Source: Chthonomonadaceae bacterium
Lineage (GTDB): Bacteria > Armatimonadota > Chthonomonadetes > Chthonomonadales > Chthonomonadaceae
Direction of reading: 5' to 3'
Assembly (NCBI GenBank): GCA_025054835.1
Contig: JANWZQ010000105.1
Span: 1 to 32,326 of the forward strand
DNA: 32,326 nt
Below the pieces are notes generated by a model that was not told the origin of the DNA, ran no database searches, and saw nothing but the letters and a program-made list of their open reading frames with translations. This document shows, piece after piece, positions 25,880 to 32,326 of this stretch (the stretch's first letter is position 1; every line of letters begins with the position of its first letter). The translations under genes and the position numbers were made by a program.

Positions 25880-26530
25880 ATGACTCTGCATCGCTTCTTT
25901 GTGCAAACCGGTGTCACTGCATTGCTGGTCATCTCTGTTCTGCGCTCAGCTTCCGCGCAGGTGCTCTTTGATAATTTCGGGCCGGGAAACACCTTTCAGA
26001 TCAACGCGGGACTGACGCAGGGCTTTTTCAGGCCTCCCGTTGTACAGGGAATGGGGTTCACCCCGACGGTTTCTGCGCACCTGTCCTGTATTGATCTGGC
26101 TATCAGTCTATCCCGTGGGCCCAACGTATTTGTGCTTCGCCTGTTGAGTGACAACGCAGGCATGCCCGGCGCGTTGCTTGAGGAATGGACTGTGGTCGGG
26201 CAGATGGGAACGTTCGGTACTGTCAGTCCCATCATCAGCGTCACTTCTGTGAACACCCCCTTCCTCTCTGCCGGGTCGCAGTACTGGGTCGTGCCATTCG
26301 CCACCAGCGCTACCCATGCTGTGTGGAACTACAACATCACGGGGGACTTCGGTCCGCTCGCAGCCTCCAACGATGGTGGCATCACCTACACAATTCTCCC
26401 GAACCAGCGACGTGGCGCTTTCCGGGTTCTGGGTGGAACGCCAGCAGTTCCGGAGCCTGGCCCATTTTCGTTGCTGCTGGCAACGTGCGCCGGCGCGAGC
26501 TTGCTTGTACGTCGTAGACACAACGCCTAG
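25880..26530 (+). CDS. PEP-CTERM sorted surface protein
   Basis: A 216-residue exported protein. It has a signal peptide (TGVTALLVISVLRSASA, cut after about residue 26). The beta-rich body of about 160 residues resembles the choice-of-anchor type domains found in PEP-CTERM proteins (LFDNFGPGNTFQINAG, SAGSQYWVVPFATSATHAVW). The sorting tail has VPEPGPFSLLL, a short hydrophobic helix and the basic end RRRHNA. The tail is recognised by exosortase, which cleaves at PEP and transfers the protein to the envelope, usually in bacteria making exopolysaccharide. No exosortase is in the window. GAGGAAGG lies about 11-18 nt upstream of the ATG, and a sigma-54 promoter and a clear terminator flank it, so it is a single-gene unit. 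Confidence 0.88.
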   Translation: MTLHRFFVQTGVTALLVISVLRSASAQVLFDNFGPGNTFQINAGLTQGFFRPPVVQGMGFTPTVSAHLSCIDLAISLSRGPNVFVLRLLSDNAGMPGALLEEWTVVGQMGTFGTVSPIISVTSVNTPFLSAGSQYWVVPFATSATHAVWNYNITGDFGPLAASNDGGITYTILPNQRRGAFRVLGGTPAVPEPGPFSLLLATCAGASLLVRRRHNA

Positions 26531-26546
26531 CTGTCTCATGATACCT

Positions 26547-26604
26547 GCCTCCCCGTGCAGGAAACCTGCGTTGCAGAGTATCCTGCATGTGGGGAGGCTT
26601 TTTT
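26547..26604 (+). terminator. Rho-independent terminator after the PEP-CTERM gene
   Basis: GCCTCCCC (26547-26554) pairs with GGGGAGGC (26591-26598), and TGCAGG (26556-26561) with CCTGCA (26582-26587), with a small internal loop. TTTTTT (26599-26604) follows immediately. It starts 17 nt after the stop codon. Confidence 0.85.
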
Positions 26605-26657
26605 CTACCATCGGGCTTCCCGGTGTCTCCTGTTGAACCCTGTTGTGGAGCCATCTT

Positions 26658-27725
26658 ATGACACGTTATCAGGTCGCTGATGCAGTTGTGAGTGGAGCCA
26701 GTGTCTTCTGGTTGCGTGATACGGTACGCCAGGCCGAGGCCTGCATTGTTCCGGAGTACGGTGCCAATGCCACGGCCTTCCGCACCACGCCGGATGATGA
26801 TCCAGCCCCGGGCGAACCGGTGGACCTGCTGGTCCCACCGGAGAACCCGGCACAGCTACGCGACAATCCTTTTGCTTCTGGTAACCCGATCCTGTTCCCA
26901 TTCCCCAATCGGGTCCGGCAGGGCATTTACACTTTTGAGGGACGCACCTACCGAATGGACCGTCTGATGGCCCTCGGGCGAGACCCCGCCGCAGGACATG
27001 CGATCCACGGACTTGTGGCAGATAAACCATGGAGCGTGGAGGCCGTACAGGCCGATGCGGACAGAGCGTTCCTGCGGTGCACGCTCACGCTGGACGCCTA
27101 CCCGGACATTCAGGAGCAGTACCCGTTTCCCTGCCGCCTCACGGCCACGTACACCCTGTGCGATGGCGTGCTGGAACTGCAGGTCGAAGCGACCAATACC
27201 GGGCCGACCCGTTTGCCCATGGGATTCGGTATTCATCCCTGGTTCCCGGTAGCTCTGCGCCCGGGACGCCGCCTGCCCGATAGCCTGACCGATCTGGCCC
27301 CGGGGCAACGTGCCCGCACCATGGTGCGTGTGCCCTGCACGGCTCTCTGGGAACTGGACCAGTTGATGCCCACCGGGCGTGTTCTGCCGGCGGAGGGCCC
27401 ATTTGCCCTGAACGATTTCCGCACTCTGGAGGACCATTTCTACGATCATGTCTTCACTGAAGTCCAGCGCAACTCCGATGGATGGAGTGAGGCGAGCGTG
27501 CGCGATCCGCAGACCGGAATGGAGGCCTACCTGTCTGCAGATCCTGCCTTCCGGGAATGGGTGTTTTACGCCCCGCTGGATCGCCCGGTGGTCGCTCTGG
27601 AGCCCTACACCTGTCCGACCGACGCCGTGAACCTGCAGGCGCGGGGCATCGATGCGGGGTTGATTGCTCTGTCGCCAGGCGGGACATGGCGTGGAACGGT
27701 GCGTTTTGGCCTGCGCCGTTTTTGA
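26658..27725 (+). CDS. Aldose 1-epimerase (galactose mutarotase family)
   Basis: A 355-residue enzyme that interconverts alpha and beta anomers of aldoses. Visible family blocks are FPFPNRVRQGIYTFEGRTY, the GHAIHGL motif with a catalytic His, LRCTLTLDAYPDIQEQYPFP and MGFGIHPWF with the second His. VVALEPYTCPTDAVNL is the C-terminal block with the catalytic-base Glu. ATG 26658 is chosen because TGGAG lies 8 nt upstream; the extra five codons from 26643 have no support. It stands behind the PEP-CTERM terminator, so it has its own promoter, not clearly identified. It converges with the ABC-2 permease gene 32 nt downstream. Confidence 0.9.
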   Translation: MTRYQVADAVVSGASVFWLRDTVRQAEACIVPEYGANATAFRTTPDDDPAPGEPVDLLVPPENPAQLRDNPFASGNPILFPFPNRVRQGIYTFEGRTYRMDRLMALGRDPAAGHAIHGLVADKPWSVEAVQADADRAFLRCTLTLDAYPDIQEQYPFPCRLTATYTLCDGVLELQVEATNTGPTRLPMGFGIHPWFPVALRPGRRLPDSLTDLAPGQRARTMVRVPCTALWELDQLMPTGRVLPAEGPFALNDFRTLEDHFYDHVFTEVQRNSDGWSEASVRDPQTGMEAYLSADPAFREWVFYAPLDRPVVALEPYTCPTDAVNLQARGIDAGLIALSPGGTWRGTVRFGLRRF

Positions 27726-27757
27726 GGCGTTGCGGAAAAGGGCTGGATAACGCTTCT

Positions 27758-28543
27758 TCAGGCGGACGCGCCCGTGTAGTGCTGGAGGCCGAACCGCCAG
27801 AACGCCGAGGAGAGCCAGAGCAGAACGGCTGCCACCACCAGGGAAAGCAGGGCAGTAGTTCCCCCGATTTTGCCAGCGAGCGCCTGTGCCGGAACCGAGA
27901 TGATGAATGCGACCGGGATCACATAGGTCAATCCGCCGCGCAACCACGCCGGGTAGATCTCAATGGGGTATCGTCCGGCCTCAAATGCCTGCCAGACGAT
28001 CTGCTCGATGTTCTCCAGTCGTACGAACCAGAAGGTGAGAGTTACCAGAAACAACCAGAATGCGTAGAGGATCGCCACACCGGCCGCCAGCGTCACCGCA
28101 AAAGTGACCGCCTGCATCCACCCGATGGAAAGTGACAGCCGGCTCACCGTATACACAGAGAGCCCCAGCCCGACCAGCACGTTCACCACGCGCCAGATGT
28201 TGGCCTGCCGGAATGTAGCGAGGAACTGCGCGTTGACTGGTTTGAGCAGCACGAAGTCGAGCGTCCCGTCGCGTACTTGCTGCATCACCTGCCGCATGTT
28301 GGGCGCGATGAACATCTCGATCAGGCCATCCATCAGGTAGTACACGGCCAGCAGGGTCATCGCATCCGCGAAGCGCCACCCTCTGAGCGTATCGGTGTAC
28401 TGATATGCGACGGACAGACTGCCTACCGTGGTGATCAGGCCGAGCAGGCTCGCCACAATGCGTGTGAAGAAGTCGGCCCGATATTCCATGTCGGTCTGGA
28501 TGCTGGTGCGCAGGAATACGCCTAGCAGTTGCAGGTAGCGCAT
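27758..28543 (-). CDS. ABC-2 family transporter permease
   Basis: A 261-residue inner-membrane protein with six predicted helices. It matches the ABC-2 permease type often found in pairs (PF06182-like): MEYRADFFTRIVASLLGLI near the N-terminus, then VYYLMDGLIEMFIAPNM and the hallmark VRDGTLDFVLLKPVNAQFL. Such proteins export peptides, lipids or other compounds together with an ATPase. No ATP-binding subunit or second permease is on this strand around it, so the partners are elsewhere or it is an orphan. ATG 28543 lacks a clear ribosome site; the longer frame to 28876 is antisense to the small membrane protein gene and was rejected. It is divergent from that gene. Confidence 0.85.
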   Translation of the reverse strand: MRYLQLLGVFLRTSIQTDMEYRADFFTRIVASLLGLITTVGSLSVAYQYTDTLRGWRFADAMTLLAVYYLMDGLIEMFIAPNMRQVMQQVRDGTLDFVLLKPVNAQFLATFRQANIWRVVNVLVGLGLSVYTVSRLSLSIGWMQAVTFAVTLAAGVAILYAFWLFLVTLTFWFVRLENIEQIVWQAFEAGRYPIEIYPAWLRGGLTYVIPVAFIISVPAQALAGKIGGTTALLSLVVAAVLLWLSSAFWRFGLQHYTGASA

Positions 28544-28635
28544 GGGTACTATCAGGACATGCCTGCGCGGCCCGGTCCGGTTGCGGACTGGCGAAACGTG
28601 GCGCGGCAGGGTTGCGTAGAGAGATACGAGACAAC

Positions 28636-28654
28636 GGGCAGGAAGGGCCTGCCC
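28636..28654. other. Short perfect hairpin in the leader of the small membrane protein gene
   Basis: GGGCAGG (28636-28642) and CCTGCCC (28648-28654) form a 7-bp stem with a 5-nt loop, 21 nt before the ATG at 28676. It lies in the 132-nt gap between two divergent genes; nothing else clear was seen in the gap. Confidence 0.3.
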
Positions 28655-28675
28655 TGACCGTGCAGGAAAGCGAAC

Positions 28676-28855
28676 ATGAAAAACGTTCTGATGTTTCTTC
28701 TGGCCCTGTTCATCGTGTGGGTCGTCTGGCGGATCGTCATCGGCTTCGTGTCGAGCCTGATCGGAACGCTGATCAGCATCGGCATGATCCTGCTGTTCTG
28801 CTTCCTTGTGTATCAGGTCTACAAGTTGCTGACGCGCGAGAAACTCCGCTACTGA
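28676..28855 (+). CDS. 59-residue small membrane protein with two helices
   Basis: ATG 28676 to TGA 28853-28855 gives MKNVLMFLLALFIVWVVW at the start and YKLLTREKLRY at the end. Two hydrophobic stretches (about residues 3-22 and 28-48) are joined by a short loop, and the C-terminus is basic. AGGAAAG lies about 6 nt upstream of the ATG, the codon use is GC3-rich like its neighbours, and the hydrophobic pattern is continuous, so it looks like a real gene too short for common length cut-offs. Function is unknown. It is 89 nt upstream of the AlkB start, on the same strand, and may be co-transcribed with it. Confidence 0.7.
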   Translation: MKNVLMFLLALFIVWVVWRIVIGFVSSLIGTLISIGMILLFCFLVYQVYKLLTREKLRY

Positions 28856-28944
28856 CCACACCCGTGCCGATGTCACAGGCTTTCCAGCGGGTTGATACCA
28901 GCAGACAGGAGGGGTACCGGCTCACCCTGCCCGGAGGCGCCCCG

Positions 28945-29511
28945 ATGCCGGACGCCATGGTGAGGGTGTATCCGGATTTCTGCACCGCCGCCGAACGCGC
29001 TCGCTGGTTTGATGCGCTACTGCAGGAGATAGCCTGGCGCGATGACCCGATCCGTCTGTTTGGCCGGGAGATCCCGCAACCACGTCGCTTCGCGTGGTAC
29101 GGGGAAGAGGGCGTGCGGTACACCTACTCCGGCCTCACGCTGTATGCGCTTCCGTGGACACCTGTGCTGGTGGAGATCAAGCATGCGGTGGAGTCTGTTA
29201 CCGCATGCGAGTTCAACAGCGTGCTGATCAACCTCTACCGCGACGGCCGTGACAGCATGTCGTGGCATGCTGATGATGAGCCGGAGCTGGGGCCGTGCCC
29301 TACCATCGCTTCTGTGAGCCTGGGGGGTACCCGCCGTTTCGCGCTGCGGCACCGCCTGAACCGGCAACTGCGCACGCACGTGGATCTGACCGATGGCTGC
29401 CTGCTGGTGATGTCCGGATCCACGCAACATTTCTGGCACCACCAGATCGCGAAGACGGCCCGCCCCGTCGCGCCCCGGATCAATCTGACGTTCCGATACA
29501 TCCACGCGTGA
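28945..29511 (+). CDS. alkB: AlkB-family Fe(II)/2-oxoglutarate-dependent dioxygenase
   Basis: A 188-residue DNA/RNA alkylation repair enzyme, closest to the ALKBH2-like short bacterial form, which removes 1-methyladenine and 3-methylcytosine oxidatively. Fe ligands are His108 and Asp110 (SWHADDEPELG) and a distal His (about 166, in QHFWHHQIAK). The 2-oxoglutarate Arg pair is at 178 and 184 (RINLTFRYI). The substrate block FNSVLINLYRDGRDSMSWHA is typical. GGAGG 7 nt before ATG 28945 supports this start; an earlier ATG at 28870 has no ribosome site but would add 25 residues. Its stop lies 4 nt from the convergent comB stop. No LexA- or Ada-type site was recognised. Confidence 0.9.
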   Translation: MPDAMVRVYPDFCTAAERARWFDALLQEIAWRDDPIRLFGREIPQPRRFAWYGEEGVRYTYSGLTLYALPWTPVLVEIKHAVESVTACEFNSVLINLYRDGRDSMSWHADDEPELGPCPTIASVSLGGTRRFALRHRLNRQLRTHVDLTDGCLLVMSGSTQHFWHHQIAKTARPVAPRINLTFRYIHA

Positions 29512-29515
29512 TACC

Positions 29516-30265
29516 TCAGGAGATCAAGACGACCGGTGCCGCAACCGTGTCGACCTCGCCCTCGTTCACCAGCGTGGGCACATGGGGCAGAACGTCCGTT
29601 TCGGCGCTGTATCCGATGTCCTCACCGAAGCCTCGTTCGGCAAGCGCACGTGCGTGATGGCCTTCCATCCAGCCACGCAGGAGATTGGGCTCGCGCTCCC
29701 AGAGCCGGCGCGCTGCGATCGCTGAGTCAGCCTGTTCGGGCATGTTCCACGGGCCACCCTGCGCGACCAGTGCCTCCACGTACATGCCTGCAACGGTCGC
29801 GTCTTCCAGAGTGAATTGCCCGTTGGTGCCGGAGCAGACGATCATGATGTCGGACTGTGTCTCCTGCGCCCGCTGCCATGCGGCCTGCGCCACAGCCATG
29901 CGGTTGACGGCCGCGCCCAAGTAGACGCAACGCGCGTCCATGACAGCTGCGACAGCCCGGGTACCATTGGTGGTAGAAAGTACTGTCGGGCGCCCTGTGA
30001 AGTCTGCTGCAGCGATCTCTGTCGGGGAGTTGCCGTAGTCGAAGTCCGGCACCTTGAACCCGTCGGTTTCGCCGCAGAGCACGTAGCCGTTCCGGCGCGC
30101 GAACGTGCGGGCCAGTTCGTGCGACGGAGCCACATACACACACGGGCACCCGCGCTCGAACAGGGTGGCAACAACCGTGGTTGCGCGCAGGACATCCACA
30201 ACAACGCACACGGCCTGCGCTACGTCCTGTACCATCTGCGGCAGAAAAGCGACCCGAATTTGCAT
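29516..30265 (-). CDS. comB: 2-phosphosulfolactate phosphatase (ComB family)
   Basis: A 249-residue protein of normal ComB length. Family blocks are VCVVVDVLRATTVVATLFERG, ADFTGRPTVLSTTNGTRAVA, IMIVCSGTNGQFTLEDATVAG-like and the C-terminal HHARALAERGFGEDIGYSAE. In methanogens ComB removes phosphate from 2-phosphosulfolactate during coenzyme M synthesis. Many bacteria without coenzyme M carry it, where its real substrate is uncertain. No ComA or ComC is nearby. GGCGAGAT lies near the ATG at 30265, and the upstream macro-like gene stops 11 nt before, so they form one transcript with nicotinate phosphoribosyltransferase. Confidence 0.9.
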   Translation of the reverse strand: MQIRVAFLPQMVQDVAQAVCVVVDVLRATTVVATLFERGCPCVYVAPSHELARTFARRNGYVLCGETDGFKVPDFDYGNSPTEIAAADFTGRPTVLSTTNGTRAVAAVMDARCVYLGAAVNRMAVAQAAWQRAQETQSDIMIVCSGTNGQFTLEDATVAGMYVEALVAQGGPWNMPEQADSAIAARRLWEREPNLLRGWMEGHHARALAERGFGEDIGYSAETDVLPHVPTLVNEGEVDTVAAPVVLIS

Positions 30266-30276
30266 GGAGATCTCGC

Positions 30277-31167
30277 CTATCCGTACACGGCTGTACGTTC
30301 CTGCGCTTCCTTCTCGACTTCCCGATCCGGCAGGGGTGCGATCCCACCGGACGCTTCTATCTCCTCCAGGCGCTCCATCTCGTCAATGAACGCCTGTGTG
30401 TTGGCCGGGTCCCAGACCCAGATCTTGGCGACCGGGATCAGGTCGCGGCAGGAGAGAAGGGCTTCCAGCATCATCCGGGCCGTCTGGTGCGCGGTCTGGA
30501 GGCGCAGGTCGTCGGTGATCCAGCTGGGTTGCGCCAGCAGATTCTCGGTCATGTCCGGGACCATGATGGAGCCGACATGCTCTTCGCGGAGCAGCAGTTC
30601 GATGGCGCGGCGCAGCGCGCGGCGCATCAGCTCGGGAGTGGTGCGCTTCTGCTCGTCGAAGATCACTGCCAGCGCTGTGAAGCGGTAGAGATAACGTGCC
30701 CCCTCGCCGATGAACGCTTCGCCCGGAGGCAGGGGGGCGACCTTGTTGGCGGCGTACTGCACCCGGTTGGCCCCGCGATCTCGGGCCAGTTTGGCTGCGC
30801 CAAACACCATTTTCAGGTCCGGGGCAACTGGCACGATCAGCGCATCCGCTCGTGAGACCAGCGGATAGCGGCGGCGCGACTCCCAGAGCTCGATGGTCAT
30901 TCCGCCCACGCGGATCCTGAACGCGGGGGGGAAGATGTAAGGAAGCAACAGGGCGAGAATGACCACGGTGACAATCGGGCCGAGCAGACCGAAAACGAGG
31001 AAACCGACCACCAGCAGCAGCGGGTCCACGCCGATAGTGGTCCCGGGGATTGTCAGCTGGTCGCCATACAGACTTCCCCGGCACCCTGTCAGTCCGAGCA
31101 GAGTGAGCAGGGCCAGCAACAGTGCGATCCAACGGATTGCCGGGCGTTTGCAGTGAGTAGCCGTCAT
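30277..31167 (-). CDS. Membrane-tethered macro-domain-like protein with lipobox
   Basis: A 296-residue protein. The N-terminus is a lipoprotein-like signal (IALLLALLTLLGLTGC, lipobox L26-T-G-C29). A second long hydrophobic helix spans about 48-79, and from about 88 on there is a soluble domain. That domain contains SRADALIVPVAPDLKMVFGA, GEAFIGEGARYLYRF and ELMRRALRRAIELLLREEHV, then GSIMVPDM. The order resembles a diverged macro domain, the fold that binds ADP-ribose and related NAD-derived ligands. If Cys29 is lipidated outside, the second helix would return the domain to the cytoplasm. The C-terminal tail is acidic. GGAGGT is 12 nt before the ATG. It lies between nicotinate phosphoribosyltransferase (22-nt gap) and comB (11-nt gap). 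The macro assignment is by motif reading only. Confidence 0.6.
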   Translation of the reverse strand: MTATHCKRPAIRWIALLLALLTLLGLTGCRGSLYGDQLTIPGTTIGVDPLLLVVGFLVFGLLGPIVTVVILALLLPYIFPPAFRIRVGGMTIELWESRRRYPLVSRADALIVPVAPDLKMVFGAAKLARDRGANRVQYAANKVAPLPPGEAFIGEGARYLYRFTALAVIFDEQKRTTPELMRRALRRAIELLLREEHVGSIMVPDMTENLLAQPSWITDDLRLQTAHQTARMMLEALLSCRDLIPVAKIWVWDPANTQAFIDEMERLEEIEASGGIAPLPDREVEKEAQERTAVYG

Positions 31168-31189
31168 ACTAATGCAGTAACCTCCAGGA

Positions 31190-32326
31190 TCATTCGGGTA
31201 AACGCGAGACGGGTTCCAGTAACGGGTTGTCGCACGCCTGTCTTCCGAACTTTGCCATAGGATACCATGTGCCGGCGATTTTCACGCGCACCACGTCGGC
31301 CGTAAAGTCATTGTTGGTGCCATGTGCCGCGCAATTGGAGAACAGGGAGGATCCCACGCCGTAGATATCCACCGGTACCCCCATGGCCTCAAAGGCCCGG
31401 ATCCGCTCGGGATGGAAGCCACCGGTGACGATGATCCGGACGTTGCGGCACCACGCGCGGGCGCGGTCTATCCATCGTGACGGGAGATCCCACGTTTCAA
31501 ATGCGCTGTCGATAGCGGCACGAAGGGCAAAGCAGAGGCGTGGGTTGACCCCGTTGTCCAGTCGCGGGTCCCCGAGCGGGGGCACGCGCAGGTCACGCAG
31601 ATCGCTTCCCGTGTCAGGCCGCACCCCGTAGAGCACGTACCTGCGGGCCTCCTCTTCCTCCCCGTCGTCCATCAATCGCATGTAGCGCCGGAACATGCGC
31701 TCCATCACCGCAAGAGAGGTGCCGACGCAATCGTTGTGAAAGTCGACCAGCGCAATACGCGGGATTGAGACGGGTAACACGGCGGCAAAAGCCATCATGG
31801 CCTCCGGAGTGTCCCCCAGAAAGCAGGCAATGGCCGCGTGCGCGATGGTCCCTCCGCCGGCACCGCCCCACCACGCTCCCTGCGCATCGGTTGAGACGTG
31901 GACGCCAGTGCATTTTTCGTGGCGCGCGTTGTAGGCCTGCACGGCAATATGGTAGGCGTAACCGTCGGCGGCCTGTACCTCATGTGCGTCAAATCGGGCC
32001 GGGAAGAACAGCACTTCTTTACCGCGCGCAGCGACCAGGGTATGGTAAACGTTGGTCGCGACCCGGGTTCCCCGGGTAAGCGCGCCGAGAGTGGGCGTTT
32101 CCAGCATGGCAAAATCGCGGTAACGTCCGCGCACCTTCAGCACGGGCAACACCTGACGCGGATCGCCCGCATAATCCAGGATCACACCGTCCTGCACGGC
32201 CTGCACCTCCAGCTGATCGAAGGTATCGACCCATTGCCCCCCGGAGTCGAAGTAGCCGGTGCCGGTTTGCAGTATCGCGAGCGCCTGATCGACCCCGACA
32301 ATCACGGAGAAAGGCTGGCGGCGGGT
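31190..32326 (-). CDS. pncB: Nicotinate phosphoribosyltransferase, N-terminus cut by window edge
   Basis: The frame runs past the right edge: upstream of GTG 32305 the in-frame codons read TRRQPFS without a stop, so the true start lies outside. About 378 residues are visible. Family blocks are YRDFAMLETPTLGALTRGTR, FFPARFDAHEVQAADGYAY, LVDFHNDCVGTSLAVMERMF and VTGGFHPERIRAFEAMGVPV with a C-terminal GVGSSLFSN phosphate-binding loop. The enzyme joins nicotinate and PRPP to nicotinate mononucleotide, the entry step of NAD salvage. Together with the macro-like gene and comB it forms a minus-strand run, and it appears to be the first visible gene. The assignment to the nicotinate rather than nicotinamide branch is by overall similarity. 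Confidence 0.87.
   Translation of the reverse strand, partial: TRRQPFSVIVGVDQALAILQTGTGYFDSGGQWVDTFDQLEVQAVQDGVILDYAGDPRQVLPVLKVRGRYRDFAMLETPTLGALTRGTRVATNVYHTLVAARGKEVLFFPARFDAHEVQAADGYAYHIAVQAYNARHEKCTGVHVSTDAQGAWWGGAGGGTIAHAAIACFLGDTPEAMMAFAAVLPVSIPRIALVDFHNDCVGTSLAVMERMFRRYMRLMDDGEEEEARRYVLYGVRPDTGSDLRDLRVPPLGDPRLDNGVNPRLCFALRAAIDSAFETWDLPSRWIDRARAWCRNVRIIVTGGFHPERIRAFEAMGVPVDIYGVGSSLFSNCAAHGTNNDFTADVVRVKIAGTWYPMAKFGRQACDNPLLEPVSRLPE

Noticed and set aside
27729-27755. GCGTT / AACGC pair between the mutarotase and ABC-2 permease genes
   Set aside because: Five base pairs with a 17-nt loop and no T-tract; not convincing as a terminator.
1-32326. tRNA, rRNA, CRISPR, insertion sequences or prophage
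   Set aside because: No cloverleaf, repeated spacer array, transposase, integrase or terminal repeat was recognised by reading both strands.

Overview
The window is a GC-rich, gene-dense bacterial chromosome segment with about 27 protein genes on both strands. I see no rRNA, tRNA, CRISPR array, transposase or integrase. The family mix suggests a deep-branching bacterium, and Armatimonadota is my best guess. It rests on a PEP-CTERM protein, a DUF6785/DUF6784-type membrane protein, a UPF0182 protein, a MutL-like ASKHA protein and a half-length CarB. This is an inference from gene content; no rRNA or marker set is present to settle it.

Layout. 1-771: the tail of a chemotaxis receptor and a 61-residue protein with one WD40-like blade. 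803-841: a strong hairpin shared with the convergent SulP transporter gene (875-2467, minus). 2711-7663: a secreted thioredoxin-like/TPR protein, a PfkB-type kinase and a UPF0182 membrane protein. 7758-9596: a MutL-like ATPase. 9617-14591: a tightly packed plus-strand run of the C-terminal half of carbamoyl-phosphate synthase large chain, an exported protein with one haem-c motif, a protein that looks like PTS enzyme I stripped of its catalytic parts, and a D-2-hydroxyacid dehydrogenase. A convergent aldehyde dehydrogenase (14596-15975, minus) follows.

16099-20125: a DUF805 protein, the glutamate synthase small subunit (gltD), an FkbM methyltransferase and a secreted beta-propeller-like protein. 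20154-23639 (minus): a three-gene unit of two related membrane-anchored NTF2-like proteins, one with a zinc ribbon, followed by a large polytopic DUF6785-type protein. 23756-27725: nucleoside hydrolase, Gfo/Idh/MocA oxidoreductase, a PEP-CTERM protein behind a near-consensus sigma-54 promoter, and aldose 1-epimerase. 27758-29511: an orphan ABC-2 permease, a 59-residue two-helix membrane protein and an AlkB-family dioxygenase. 29516-32326 (minus): nicotinate phosphoribosyltransferase, a membrane-tethered macro-like protein and ComB, apparently one operon.

The most interesting points are the degenerate enzyme I paralogue coupled to a split carB, the possible NAD/ADP-ribose operon at the right end, the zinc-ribbon/NTF2/DUF6785 cassette, and the sigma-54 promoter in front of the PEP-CTERM gene. 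Nucleoside hydrolase, PfkB kinase, mutarotase and Gfo/Idh/MocA genes suggest use of nucleosides and sugars.
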